NCBI RefSeq assembly: GCF_024199945.1
Contig: NZ_JANADP010000001.1
Location: 7,564,001 to 7,628,000 of the forward strand
Reading direction: 5' to 3'
From: Bradyrhizobium sp. CCGUVB4N
GTDB lineage: Bacteria; Pseudomonadota; Alphaproteobacteria; Rhizobiales; Xanthobacteraceae
DNA: 64,000 nt
This document shows positions 25,979 to 35,001 of the stretch, one piece after another. Made by a program: the position numbers and the translations under genes. The notes under the pieces were generated by a model. It searched no databases. It saw only the letters and a list, made by a program, of their open reading frames with translations, and was not told the DNA's origin. Every line of letters begins with the position of its first letter. Within the stretch, counting starts at the first letter, position 1.

Positions 25979-28237
25979 ATGCGTGACTGTTTGAACCACC
26001 GTGCAGGCTTTGACCGCGTTTTGGCGACGGTCGCGGCGACCTTCCTCACGGTATCGGCCGGCTCGGCGCTGGCGCAGGATCAGGCGCGCAGCAGCGCCGC
26101 CGAGCTAGCGATCGAAGCCGCGATCCCGCGCCCCGAGCCCGCAAACGTCCCGCCCCCGACCGCATCCGACATCAAGCTCGACACCACCGCCACCGTCCAG
26201 GATGCGCCGAAGGAAACTGCCAAGGAAACTGCAAAGGAAACTGCAAAGGACCCCGTGAAGGCCGAAGTCGCTCCGGCTCCGGACAAGGTCGAGACCAAGC
26301 CATCCGACGTCGCCACCACGCCGGCAGCCGACGCGCCGAAGAGCGAGACGGCCAAGACCGAGACGACCAAGACCGAGCCCGCCACCACCGAACCCGCCAA
26401 ATCCGAACCCGCCAAGGCCGATACCGCGGCAGCACCGGCGGCCACCCCCGCTGCACCCGCGGCGGCGGCAGCGTCCCCGGCCGCCGAGCCCGTGAAGGCC
26501 GCGAGCAACGTCCCCGCCGCCGACCAGCCGGTCGCCGACAAGATCAAGGATATCATCGGCGCCAAGACCTCGCGCCATTTCGACCGCAAGAACGAGCGCG
26601 CTGCCGTCGAGAAATTCTACGGCGCCCGTGACTTCGCGCCGGTCTGGACGCAGGCCGGCAGCCTGACGGCCGCGGCCAAGGGCGTGATCGCACGGCTGAA
26701 GGATGCGGCCTCCGACGGTCTCAATGCCGCCGACTATCCGGTACCGGATTTCGCCGCTGCCACGACGCCCGACGCGCTCGCGGACGCCGAGCTGAAGCTC
26801 ACCGCCAGCATGTTCGACTATGCGCGCCAGGCGCAGAGCGGCCGCATGCACTGGTCCCAGGTCAGCGCCGACATCCTCTATCCCGAGCATCCGACCGATC
26901 CGAACGACGTGCTGACCAAGGTCACGACGGCAGCCGACGCGTCCGCCGCCCTCGACAGCTACAACCCGCCGCAGAAGCTCTACAAGGAGCTGAAGGCGAA
27001 GCTGGCGCAGCTGCGTGGCCAGGGCGACGGCCCGGTGATCGAGATCACCGACGGCCCGACGCTGAAGTACACGCCCGCCAAGGGCAAGAAGCAGGCGGAA
27101 GTCGTGGTGCAGGATTCGCGTGTGCCCCAGCTCCGCACCAAGCTCGGCATCACCGAAAACGCCAGCGACGATCACTATGACGCCACGGTCGCCGAAGCCG
27201 TGCGCAAATTCCAGGACGGCGCCGAGATCAAGGCGACCGGCGTGCTCGACGCAGCGACCGTGAAAGCGCTGAACAGCCCGAAGCGCGACAAGCAGATCGA
27301 CACCGTGCTGGTGAACATGGAGCGCTGGCGCTGGCTGCCGCGCGACCTCGGCGTGCCCTCGCTGGGCGACGCCTATGTCATCCTCAACATTCCCGACTAC
27401 ACGCTCAAGGTGATGCAGCGCGGCCAGCAGGTCTGGACCACCCGCGTCGTCACCGGCAAGCCGGGCCAGCACGCCACGCCGCTGCTGACCGAGACGATGA
27501 AGTACATCACGGTCAATCCGACCTGGAACGTGCCGCCGTCGATCGTCTATGGCGAATATCTGCCGGCGCTGCAGCAGGACCCGACCGTGCTTCAGCGCAT
27601 GGGCCTGAAGCTCGAGCAGAACCGCGACGGCTCGGTGCACATCTCGCAGCCGCCCGGCGAAGCCAACGCGCTCGGCCGCATCCGCTTCAACTTCCCGAAC
27701 AAGTTCCTGGTCTATCAGCACGACACCCCGGACAAGAACCTGTTCGCCAGGGAAGATCGCGCCTTCAGCCATGGCTGCATGCGCGTGCAGTATCCGGATC
27801 AGTATGCGTCCGTGCTGCTCAACATCGCCATGCCGGGCGAGAAGTACACCCCGGAGCGCGTGCGCAGCATGTACGGCTCGGGTGAGATCGACCTGAAATT
27901 CCCGACCCCGATCCCGGTCAATATCACCTATCAGACCGCGTTCGTGGATGACGGCGGCAAGCTGCAATTCCGCAAGGACGTCTATGGCCGCGACGCGACC
28001 ATGATCAACATCCTGAAGAACAGCCGCGGCAAGGATCTCGAGAACGTCGTGGCCCACTCGCAGCCGAGCTATTCGCGCCCGGCGACGACGTTGCCGTCCG
28101 GCGTGGCGATCGCCAACAATGGCGGCGGCTTCGGCTCGTCCGGCCCGAACTTCTTCGAGCGGCTGTTCGGCGGTGGTGCCCCTGCCCAGCCGCCGGCCCC
28201 GGTCGGCCGTAAGCCCCAGCGGGTGTTCACCCGCTGA
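25979..28237 (+). CDS. L,D-transpeptidase, YcbB/LdtD-like, exported
   Basis: 752 residues from MRDCLNHRAGFDRVL (25979). A signal peptide ends at ...SALAQ. Residues ~35-190 are a low-complexity Ala/Pro/Lys/Thr/Glu region with repeats. Then come a scaffold domain, a peptidoglycan-binding domain (VPQLRTKLGITENASDDHYD ... AVRKFQDGAEIKATGVLDAAT) and a YkuD catalytic domain with HGCMRV (AFSHGCMRVQYP, nucleophile Cys). It makes 3-3 cross-links in peptidoglycan in the periplasm. A terminator lies ~50 bp downstream, and a DUF882 peptidase gene follows. Confidence 0.92.
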   Translation: MRDCLNHRAGFDRVLATVAATFLTVSAGSALAQDQARSSAAELAIEAAIPRPEPANVPPPTASDIKLDTTATVQDAPKETAKETAKETAKDPVKAEVAPAPDKVETKPSDVATTPAADAPKSETAKTETTKTEPATTEPAKSEPAKADTAAAPAATPAAPAAAAASPAAEPVKAASNVPAADQPVADKIKDIIGAKTSRHFDRKNERAAVEKFYGARDFAPVWTQAGSLTAAAKGVIARLKDAASDGLNAADYPVPDFAAATTPDALADAELKLTASMFDYARQAQSGRMHWSQVSADILYPEHPTDPNDVLTKVTTAADASAALDSYNPPQKLYKELKAKLAQLRGQGDGPVIEITDGPTLKYTPAKGKKQAEVVVQDSRVPQLRTKLGITENASDDHYDATVAEAVRKFQDGAEIKATGVLDAATVKALNSPKRDKQIDTVLVNMERWRWLPRDLGVPSLGDAYVILNIPDYTLKVMQRGQQVWTTRVVTGKPGQHATPLLTETMKYITVNPTWNVPPSIVYGEYLPALQQDPTVLQRMGLKLEQNRDGSVHISQPPGEANALGRIRFNFPNKFLVYQHDTPDKNLFAREDRAFSHGCMRVQYPDQYASVLLNIAMPGEKYTPERVRSMYGSGEIDLKFPTPIPVNITYQTAFVDDGGKLQFRKDVYGRDATMINILKNSRGKDLENVVAHSQPSYSRPATTLPSGVAIANNGGGFGSSGPNFFERLFGGGAPAQPPAPVGRKPQRVFTR
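26210..26245 (+). repeat. 12-bp tandem repeat in the L,D-transpeptidase gene
   Basis: Three copies of AAGGAAACTGC(C/A), the last two identical, encoding KETA repeats in the low-complexity region. Changes in copy number would keep frame. Confidence 0.85.
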
Positions 28238-28284
28238 GCTCGAGTCCGACGCTCCAGCACAAGAAAATTCTTCAATAAAATCAG

Positions 28285-28313
28285 CGACCCCGCCCTCTGG
28301 ACGGGGTCGTTTG
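28285..28313 (+). terminator. Rho-independent terminator after the L,D-transpeptidase gene
   Basis: CGACCCCG (28285-28292) pairs with CGGGGTCG (28302-28309), followed by TTTGACGTT. The stem is perfect and GC-rich; the T-run is short. Confidence 0.78.
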
Positions 28314-28511
28314 ACGTTAACCATTCGCTACCCGGGTTCCGGCAGCGGGCGTTTTTTTGCCACAGTCAACCGTTTAGGATTGTAGTCTGACTTGGTTTGG
28401 GGGCGGGAAGGTCAACCTCGAATTAACCTTCTCGTTTTAACAAAGCGTTCATCCTCTTTCGCGCGCTAACGGGGTTAGCGGGAGAGTCCATTTTGAACGC
28501 TCGTCGACTGG

Positions 28512-30131
28512 GTGGGCTCATACGTGCTGGCTGGTTTCGCACGCCAATTTGCTGCGGTGTCGTTGTCCCATGCGGGAGTGAAGGTCGGATCTCGGATCGG
28601 CCTCGCCTCGCTGGTGCTGCTTGCGGCTGCCGGTTCGGTTCATAACGCTGCCGCGCTGAACGAAACCAAGACCCTCTCCTTCCACCACACCCACTCCGGC
28701 GAAGATCTCACCGTCACCTTCAAGCGCGATGGCCGCTACGACGAAGCCGCGCTGAAGACGCTGAATCACTTCCTGCGCGACTGGCGCACCCAGGACGAGA
28801 CGGTCATGGACCGTCACCTCTTCGATATCCTCTGGGAAGTCTATCGCGACGTCGACGGCAAGCAGCCGATCCAGATCATCTCGTCCTATCGCTCCCCCGC
28901 CACCAACGCCATGCTCCGCCGTCGCTCCTCGGGCGTGGCGCGCTTCAGCCAGCACATGCTGGGCCATGCGATGGACTTCTACATTCCGAACGTTCCGCTG
29001 GAGCAGATCCGCTTCGCCGGCCTGCGCCTGCAGCGCGGCGGCGTCGGCTTCTACCCGACCTCCGGCTCGCCCTTCGTGCATCTCGACACCGGCAGCATCC
29101 GGCACTGGCCGCGCATGACGCATGACCAGCTCGTCCGCGTCTTCCCGGATGGCCGCACGGTCCACGTTCCGACCGACGGCACACCGCTGAAGGGTTACGA
29201 GCTCGCCAAGGCCGACATCGAGCGGCGCGGCAGCGGCGACGACGGCGCCAGCAAACCGGGCTTCTTCGCTGCCCTGTTCAAGAGCAAGTCGGCGCCGGCC
29301 GCCGGCAGCGACGAGGACGACGAGGGCGCAGCCGAGAAGCCGGCGACACCGACCGTGGTCGCGGCCGCCGCCAAGCCGGCCGACCCGGTCCCGACGCCCC
29401 GCGCCAAGCCGTCAGTCGCCGCCGCGATCCAGCTCGCTTCGGCTGACGCGCAGCTCGTTGCGCCGCCCAAGCCGAAGCCCGCACCCGTGGCTGACAAACC
29501 GGCTGCCGTCAAATCTGCCGACGGAAAGCCCGAGACTCCGGCCGACATCATCAATGCCCGCGGCTTCTGGGATGCACCCGCCACGCCGCAGCAGGCGACG
29601 CCCGCCCAGGTCGCAGCCCTGAAGGCGCGCCAGGCACTCGCCGCCGCGACCGACCCGCAGCCGACCGCGAGCGTCTCCAACGCGACCCTTCAGGCGCTGG
29701 CTTACGCGCCGGCCGCCTCCCCGGTCGACCGCGCCAACGTCGTCGCCGCCTCTGCGCCGATCCCGCGCGGTGTGCGCCCGGTGTCCGCGGCCCGCAACGC
29801 CGCGCCGGCCACCGAGATCAACACGGTCGTCGGCAAGAGCACCGACGGCATGATCGCCACCGCGACCCGTCTCTCCGCCGCCAAGGGTGAGAGCATCTGG
29901 CTCAAGATCGTGATGCTGTCGCCGAGCGCCAGCCGCGCGATGTCGGTCACGCTGATGGGCGAGCTCGATATGGCGGCGATGCGCGGCTATTTCGTCAAGC
30001 CTCAGGCTGTGATCGCGATGGGCTTCACCGATGACCCGATGCAGGGTCTGTCCTGCGACAGTTTCTCGGGCAGCGCCACCGCCAAGCTCGAGACGACGTC
30101 GTTCGTCGTGCGCACCGCCGCGCTGCGCTGA
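28512..30131 (+). CDS. DUF882 (YcbK-type, M15-like) exported peptidase with long C-terminal extension
   Basis: 539 residues from a GTG at 28512; an internal GTG at 28578 would give a tidier signal peptide (MKVGSRIGLASLVLLAAAGS) and could be the true start. The DUF882/peptidase M15-like domain covers ~55-215: metal-binding candidates are in QHMLGHAMDFYIP and SPFVHLDTGSIRHWP. Members cleave peptidoglycan cross-links (MepK/YcbK group). A disordered Ala/Pro region and an extra C-terminal domain (VGKSTDGMIATATRLSA...) follow; I do not know the latter. The pairing with an L,D-transpeptidase suggests joint wall remodelling. Confidence 0.82.
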   Translation: MGSYVLAGFARQFAAVSLSHAGVKVGSRIGLASLVLLAAAGSVHNAAALNETKTLSFHHTHSGEDLTVTFKRDGRYDEAALKTLNHFLRDWRTQDETVMDRHLFDILWEVYRDVDGKQPIQIISSYRSPATNAMLRRRSSGVARFSQHMLGHAMDFYIPNVPLEQIRFAGLRLQRGGVGFYPTSGSPFVHLDTGSIRHWPRMTHDQLVRVFPDGRTVHVPTDGTPLKGYELAKADIERRGSGDDGASKPGFFAALFKSKSAPAAGSDEDDEGAAEKPATPTVVAAAAKPADPVPTPRAKPSVAAAIQLASADAQLVAPPKPKPAPVADKPAAVKSADGKPETPADIINARGFWDAPATPQQATPAQVAALKARQALAAATDPQPTASVSNATLQALAYAPAASPVDRANVVAASAPIPRGVRPVSAARNAAPATEINTVVGKSTDGMIATATRLSAAKGESIWLKIVMLSPSASRAMSVTLMGELDMAAMRGYFVKPQAVIAMGFTDDPMQGLSCDSFSGSATAKLETTSFVVRTAALR

Positions 30132-30143
30132 CGTCAAGCGCGG

Positions 30144-30569
30144 TCAGCGCTTCTTCCGCCGATCCAGATGATATGTCAGCGCCAGCGACAGGCAGATCGT
30201 GAGCTCCTGCTTTGGCAGCTTGCCCGTCACCGGCAGCAACAATGCTCTCGTCTGCCGATACTCGAACTGATCGGGAAAGCGCTCGCGAAACGTATCGACC
30301 AGCGTCGTCTTGCAGTTGAACAGAATGGCGGCGCGGTCGGAATCCTTGAGGCGGCCGAGCCGGATGGTCGAGCCGCTGCCGGTCTCATCGGTCAGGTAAG
30401 CGGGCTCGCCCCATTTCAGCGTTTCGGTGAGCCGGCCGACATTGTCATGCGCAGCAGCCGTCGCGAAAATGAGGTCACGCACCTGGATCAGCCGCTCGCC
30501 GATCGGCGCCGGAAGAGCGCCGAAGGCACGGTTCACGTCACGCGGTAGCGGCGGTGCAGTCACTGACAT
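30144..30569 (-). CDS. DUF1801-domain protein
   Basis: 141 residues from MSVTAPPLPRDVN (30569); longer readings run into the palindromic repeat at 30597-30624 and are artefacts. The core (LTETLKWGEPAYLTDETGSG and AAILFNCKTTLVDTFRERFP) matches the DUF1801 (YdhG-like) fold, whose function is unsettled. It is convergent with the DUF882 gene (12 bp between stops). Confidence 0.8.
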   Translation of the reverse strand: MSVTAPPLPRDVNRAFGALPAPIGERLIQVRDLIFATAAAHDNVGRLTETLKWGEPAYLTDETGSGSTIRLGRLKDSDRAAILFNCKTTLVDTFRERFPDQFEYRQTRALLLPVTGKLPKQELTICLSLALTYHLDRRKKR

Positions 30570-30596
30570 CTCCCTCGATGCTTCTACGCCACCGGT

Positions 30597-30740
30597 GTCG
30601 TCCTGGCGAAAGCCAGGACCCATACCGCGGAATCCATCGATGAAAGCGCGGTGCCAGTCCCGCACGAGGGTAACGCAACGACTAGCCTTCGCAAATAACC
30701 ACGGCCTGTGGTTATGGGTCCTGGCTTTCGCCAGGACGAC
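30597..30740. repeat. Inverted pair of palindromic repeats (TCCTGGCGAAAGCCAGGA type)
   Basis: The unit at 30597-30624 (core TCCTGGCGAAAGCCAGGA, itself a 7-bp hairpin) recurs exactly in inverted orientation at 30713-30740. The flank CCATA/TATGG is shared by both copies. Between them lies a second hairpin, ATAACCAC / GTGGTTAT (30695-30715). It lies between DUF1801 and the GapR gene and holds no gene. Layout is that of a REPIN/BIME-like element. Confidence 0.85.
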
Positions 30741-30749
30741 AGCGAGGCC

Positions 30750-31022
30750 TCAGATCATCCCCAGCGCCTGCATGTAGGTCTCGAGAATCGTCTCGGCCTC
30801 GGCGCGCTCGTTGGGGTCCTGCTTGCGCAGGCGCACGATGGTGCGCAGCGCCTTGACGTCGTAGCCGTTGCCCTTGCTCTCGGCATAGACATCGCGGATG
30901 TCGTCGGAGATGGCCTTCTTCTCTTCCTCCAGCCGCTCGATGCGCTCGATGATGGATTTGAGCTGGTCCTTGGCAAATTTCGTCGCGGGCTCGTCGTCGC
31001 GGACGGCGGCGGAGGTGGCCAT
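30750..31022 (-). CDS. gapR: GapR (DUF2312) nucleoid-associated protein
   Basis: 90 residues from MATSAAVRDDEPATKFAKDQ (31022). The core DQLKSIIERIERLEEEK, EESKGNGYDVKALR-like segment (AESKGNGYDVKALRTIVRLR) and the RKQDPNERAEAETILETYM tail are typical of DUF2312. The Caulobacter member GapR binds over-twisted AT-rich DNA as a tetramer and aids chromosome replication. It is a single gene next to the inverted repeat pair. Confidence 0.93.
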   Translation of the reverse strand: MATSAAVRDDEPATKFAKDQLKSIIERIERLEEEKKAISDDIRDVYAESKGNGYDVKALRTIVRLRKQDPNERAEAETILETYMQALGMI

Positions 31023-31220
31023 CTTGGTACTCCCAATGGAACTGGCAAAACGAGGTGACGCCGGCAACCTCACCGCGCGTGCTGGCTAGACCCTTAGGGT
31101 TCGCGCCGACCGCGTTCAAGCAAGCATCGCGCTCGTCCACAGCGCGCCCACACCTTCCTGCAGGCGACCGAAGAAAGCTGTTGTGTGGTGCGACTCAAAG
31201 CGGCGTGCCGGACAGTCGCC

Positions 31221-31526
31221 TCAGTGATTGTGGGGATGGACCTTCTTCATCGCCTCGAGCTGCTCGGGGCTGGCCGTGCCCTGGTACTTCGCCTTCCAGG
31301 TCTCGTAGGGCATGCCGTAGACGGCCTCCCGGCTTTCGTCCTTGCTCAAGCTCACGCCTTGCGCGTCGGCGGCGTCCTTGAGCCAGTTGGACAGGCAGTT
31401 GCGGCAAAAACCGGCCAGATTCATCAGGTCGATGTTCTGGACGTCGGTCCGCGTCTTCAGATGATCGACCAGGCGCCGGAAAGCGGCCGCCTCGAGCTCC
31501 GTTCTGGTTTTGTCGTCGATTGCCAT
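31221..31526 (-). CDS. DUF1244-domain protein
   Basis: 101 residues. The pattern AAFRRLVDHLKTRTDVQNID, then NLAGFCRNCLSNWLKDAA with a CxxC pair, and YGMPYETWKAKYQ is the DUF1244 signature. The CxxC and C-terminal His-rich end (VHPHNH) suggest metal binding, but the family function is unknown. It is isolated, with ~200 bp to GapR. Confidence 0.9.
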   Translation of the reverse strand: MAIDDKTRTELEAAAFRRLVDHLKTRTDVQNIDLMNLAGFCRNCLSNWLKDAADAQGVSLSKDESREAVYGMPYETWKAKYQGTASPEQLEAMKKVHPHNH

Positions 31527-31683
31527 AGCTGGATCCCTTGGCTGGCCCTGATGTCGTCACCCTTACGGGATCAGGTAGGGTCCTGTCACAGATTTTGCCA
31601 TATCGCAGCGCAAACGGCCCCCGAGGCTGGTTCCGCCCGCCCCTACGCCAAATCGTCAATGATCTGATATAGCTTCCGCGACA

Positions 31684-32280
31684 ATGATCGCCGAATCTCT
31701 CCCCGCCCCCCTTCGCCTGCTCGCCCGGTTGGTCCCGGTGCTGGTGGTTGGCCTGTTGTGCATCTGGGCCAGCCCGGCCGCGGCCGATTTCCGGCTTTGC
31801 AACAACACATCGAGCCGGGTCGGCATCGCGCTTGGCTACAAGGACGCCGACGGCTGGACCACCGAGGGCTGGTGGAACATCTCGTCCCGCTCCTGCGAGA
31901 CGCTGCTGCGGGGAACGCTGGTCGCCCGTTACTATTACATCTACGCGATCGACTATGACCGTGGCGGTGAATGGTCGGGGCAGGCCTTCATGTGCTCGCG
32001 CGACAAGGAATTCACCATCCGCGGCACCGAGGACTGCCTGGCGCGCGGCTATGACCGGACCGGCTATTTCGAGGTCGATACCGGCGAGCAGCGGGCCTGG
32101 ACGGTCCAGCTCACCGACGCCAACGAGCAGCCTTCCCAGCAACGCGTCCCCGGGATGCCCGGCCCTGTTGGCCCCGGTGGCGGCGTTCCGGGTTTGCCCA
32201 ATAGCCCGCCCGGTGGTACGCCCCCCGCCGCGCCTGGCCTTCCGCCAGCTCCCTCGCCACCGTCTGGAAATAAGCCATGA
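31684..32280 (+). CDS. Exported DUF1036-domain protein
   Basis: 198 residues. A signal peptide (LLARLVPVLVVGLLCIWASPAAA) is followed by a DUF1036 domain: DFRLCNNTSSRVGIALGYKD, WTTEGWWNISSRSCETLL and several Cys residues that may pair. The C-terminal ~45 residues are Pro/Gly-rich. The function is unknown. Its stop overlaps the pyk ATG (ATGA), so pyk translation is coupled to this secreted protein. Confidence 0.88.
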   Translation: MIAESLPAPLRLLARLVPVLVVGLLCIWASPAAADFRLCNNTSSRVGIALGYKDADGWTTEGWWNISSRSCETLLRGTLVARYYYIYAIDYDRGGEWSGQAFMCSRDKEFTIRGTEDCLARGYDRTGYFEVDTGEQRAWTVQLTDANEQPSQQRVPGMPGPVGPGGGVPGLPNSPPGGTPPAAPGLPPAPSPPSGNKP

Positions 32281-33713
32281 GGCGTCTTCGCCGTATCAAG
32301 ATTCTCGCGACCCTCGGACCTGCCTCTTCGGATCTCGCGATGATCCGCCGCCTGTTCGAGGCCGGCGCCGACGTGTTCCGCATCAACATGAGCCACACCC
32401 CGCATGACAAGATGCGGGAGCTGGTGGCGACGATCCGCAATGTCGAGTCGAGCTACGGCCGCCCGATCGGCATCCTGGTCGACCTGCAAGGCCCGAAGCT
32501 CCGGCTCGGCGCCTTCGCCGAAGGTTCGGTCCAGCTCCAGAACGGCCAGACCTTCACGCTCGATTCCGACAAGACCCCGGGCGACGCCACGCGCGTCAAT
32601 CTTCCGCATCCGGAGATCCTCGCTGCGCTGCGGCCCGGCCATGCCCTGCTGCTCGATGACGGCAAGGTGCGGCTGATCGCGGAGGAAACCTCGAAGGAGC
32701 ACGCGGTGACGCGCGTCGTGGTCGGCGGCAAGATGTCCGACCGCAAGGGCGTCAGCCTGCCGGATACGGACCTGCCGGTCTCGGCGATGACGCCGAAGGA
32801 CCGCGCCGACCTCGAGGCCGCGCTGGTCACCGGCGTCGACTGGATTGCGCTCTCCTTCGTACAGCGCGCCGACGACGTGATCGAGGCCAAGAAGATGATC
32901 CGCGGCCGCGCCGCGGTGATGGCCAAGATCGAGAAGCCGCAGGCGATCGATCGCCTCGCCGACATCATCGAGGCCTCCGACGCGCTGATGGTGGCGCGCG
33001 GCGATCTCGGCGTCGAGCTGCCGCTGGAGCGCGTGCCGAGCCTGCAGAAGCAGATGACGCGCATGGCGCGCCGCGCCGGCAAGCCGGTGGTGATCGCGAC
33101 CCAGATGCTGGAATCGATGATCCAGTCACCGGTACCGACCCGCGCCGAAGTCTCCGACGTCGCCACCGCCGTCTACGAGGGTGCCGACGCCATCATGCTG
33201 TCGGCGGAATCGGCGGCCGGCAAATTCCCGGTCGAAGCGGTCTCGACCATGAACCGCATCGGCGAGGAGGTCGAGCGCGACCCGACCTACCGGTCCGTGA
33301 TCACGGCCCAGCGCCCCGCGCCGGAATCCACCGCCGGCGACGCCATTGCCGACGCCGCGCGGCAGATCGCCGAGACGCTCGACCTGCCCGCGTTGATCTG
33401 CTGGACCAGCTCTGGCTCGACCGCCGTGCGCGTTGCGCGCGAGCGGCCGAAGCCGCCGGTCGTGGCGATCACGCCGAACATCCAGGCCGGACGCCGGCTC
33501 GCCGTTGTGTGGGGCGTGCATTGCGTGGTGGCGGAAGATGCGCGCGACCAGGACGATATGGTGAGCCGCGCCGGCCAGATCGCCTTCCGCGATGGTTTCG
33601 TCCGCGCCGGCCAGCGCGTGATCATCGTCGCCGGCGTGCCGCTCGGCATTCCCGGCACCACCAACATGGTGCGCATCGCCTCGGTCGGTCCCGAGGGCGA
33701 AGCGCAGATGTGA
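32277..33713 (+). CDS. pyk: Pyruvate kinase
   Basis: 478 residues, the normal length. It transfers phosphate from phosphoenolpyruvate to ADP, ending glycolysis. RRIKILATLGPASSDLAMIR at the N-terminus, the substrate motif AKIEKPQAIDRL with the catalytic Lys, MVARGDLGVELPLERVPSLQ and the metal-binding ATQMLESMIQSPVPTRAEVSD are all present. It overlaps the DUF1036 gene by 4 nt and probably lies in that operon. Confidence 0.97.
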   Translation: MRRLRRIKILATLGPASSDLAMIRRLFEAGADVFRINMSHTPHDKMRELVATIRNVESSYGRPIGILVDLQGPKLRLGAFAEGSVQLQNGQTFTLDSDKTPGDATRVNLPHPEILAALRPGHALLLDDGKVRLIAEETSKEHAVTRVVVGGKMSDRKGVSLPDTDLPVSAMTPKDRADLEAALVTGVDWIALSFVQRADDVIEAKKMIRGRAAVMAKIEKPQAIDRLADIIEASDALMVARGDLGVELPLERVPSLQKQMTRMARRAGKPVVIATQMLESMIQSPVPTRAEVSDVATAVYEGADAIMLSAESAAGKFPVEAVSTMNRIGEEVERDPTYRSVITAQRPAPESTAGDAIADAARQIAETLDLPALICWTSSGSTAVRVARERPKPPVVAITPNIQAGRRLAVVWGVHCVVAEDARDQDDMVSRAGQIAFRDGFVRAGQRVIIVAGVPLGIPGTTNMVRIASVGPEGEAQM

Positions 33714-33855
33714 GGCGGCAGGCAGGCCGCCAACAAAAAACGCGAAAACAACCCCATGCACAGTAGCCGGCCGGTCCGGCCGCTCTGCGCGGGTTTTGCG
33801 AAAAGACGGGCTCAGGCAACGGCCTGAGCGCGATCAGCTCGAGGCCGCCATCGCG

Positions 33856-34536
33856 TCAGGCCCCGACCAGCGCCTTGGTCGTCGGCAGCAGCGTCTGCTG
33901 CACCACCAGACCGCGGGCGCGGGCGTCCATGACGCCGACGGCGCGCAGCGCGAGCAGCGTCACGGTCTGAACAGCGTCGCGCATCTTCACGGGATCTTCG
34001 AGATTGTCGGGTGCGAGCGGACCGACCAGCGCTTCGTGCAGCGCACCCAGCAGCGCGGTCGCGGCCAACGCGGTGTCCTGCGCCGGCAGATGGCCGGCGC
34101 GTACGGCGGCGTCGATCCGGGCGGCGATCTCGCCGGCAATCTCGCGACGGCTGGCAAGGCGTGAGGCACTGACATCGACATCGACAGGCTCGGCCAAAAT
34201 GCCCCAGGCCAGCCGGCGCTGCGACAGCGTATGGACGGCCACCGTGGTCACGGCCGCCGCCAGGGCGGAGGACGGGCCAGGCGCGGCATCGGCCGCGCGC
34301 CGGATCGCCGCGAGCTCGTCGCGGGAGACCTCGGAGATCAATTCGGAAATCAGCTCGGCCTTGGAGGGGAAGTAGCGATAGACGGTGCCGGCCGCCACGT
34401 TGGCCCGGACCGCGACCGGTGCGATCTGCACCGCCGCCATGCCGCCTTCGGCTGCGGCTTCCCTTGCCGCCGCCAGGATGGCGCTGCGCCGAGCCGCAAG
34501 GCGCTTAACCACTTGATGCGTTCGCCGATAAACCAT
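33856..34536 (-). CDS. TetR-family transcriptional regulator
   Basis: 226 residues from MVYRRTHQVVKRLAARR (34536). The HTH is RSAILAAAREAAAEGGMAAV then VRANVAAGTVYRYFPSKAEL, with the family YRYFPSK signature in helix 3. The C-terminal ligand-binding part has a WGILAEPVDVDVSASRLA segment. It is convergent with pyk; there is no adjacent efflux or catabolic gene that would suggest a target, and the effector is unknown. Confidence 0.92.
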   Translation of the reverse strand: MVYRRTHQVVKRLAARRSAILAAAREAAAEGGMAAVQIAPVAVRANVAAGTVYRYFPSKAELISELISEVSRDELAAIRRAADAAPGPSSALAAAVTTVAVHTLSQRRLAWGILAEPVDVDVSASRLASRREIAGEIAARIDAAVRAGHLPAQDTALAATALLGALHEALVGPLAPDNLEDPVKMRDAVQTVTLLALRAVGVMDARARGLVVQQTLLPTTKALVGA

Positions 34537-35001
34537 GGCGCGCTTCCTGTCCCACACGCCTGCCGCACGCCCGCGGCCGAACGCTTCGTCACTGCACTAG
34601 ATGCAAATCGCCCCGCAAAGACTGAACAACTATTCAGGGGGGATGACAAGAAGCAAATGCGTGATGCCGGTTTTCATCGCTCCACCCGCTTAGGCTGCGA
34701 TTCGGCATATCCGAATCTCGAATGTTTCGGGCGACGGCGGCGGCATTCTGCTGCGTCTGCCGGATGGCAGCACCATTGCTCGACCGTGCGCGACCTTTGC
34801 GCGCAAGGCAGCAATATTCCCGCACGGATTCATGCAACCTTAACTGGCCGGCCATAGTCCTACGCGTATCAATCGGAATTCGGCAATGCGTTCCACCAGC
34901 GTATCTTCTGCGTCGCGCCCCGTTTTCGAAAGAGGCTGCGCCCATCAGCCGGCGCTTTGATGCTGCAACGCGCGACAACCACCGCTGACTTGCGAGAGGC
35001 C
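34537..35001. other. Intergenic region, no gene seen
   Basis: About 465 bp between the TetR gene and the first polytopic membrane protein (both transcribed outwards). The frames here lack a ribosome-binding site and have mixed composition; GC is locally lower than in flanking genes. It must contain two divergent promoters, but none is identifiable with confidence. Confidence 0.5.

Noticed and set aside
26105..28324. Minus-strand ORF (739 aa) opposite the L,D-transpeptidase
   Set aside because: Antisense shadow; repetitive Gly/Arg/Leu composition with no motif, while the sense frame has full domains.
30597..30665. N-terminal extension of DUF1801 (MRDWHRAFIDGFRGMGPG...)
   Set aside because: The extra residues come from translating the palindromic repeat; the true start is 30569.
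34722..34988. Small plus-strand ORF in the TetR intergenic region
   Set aside because: No start signal; Cys/Arg-rich and not protein-like.
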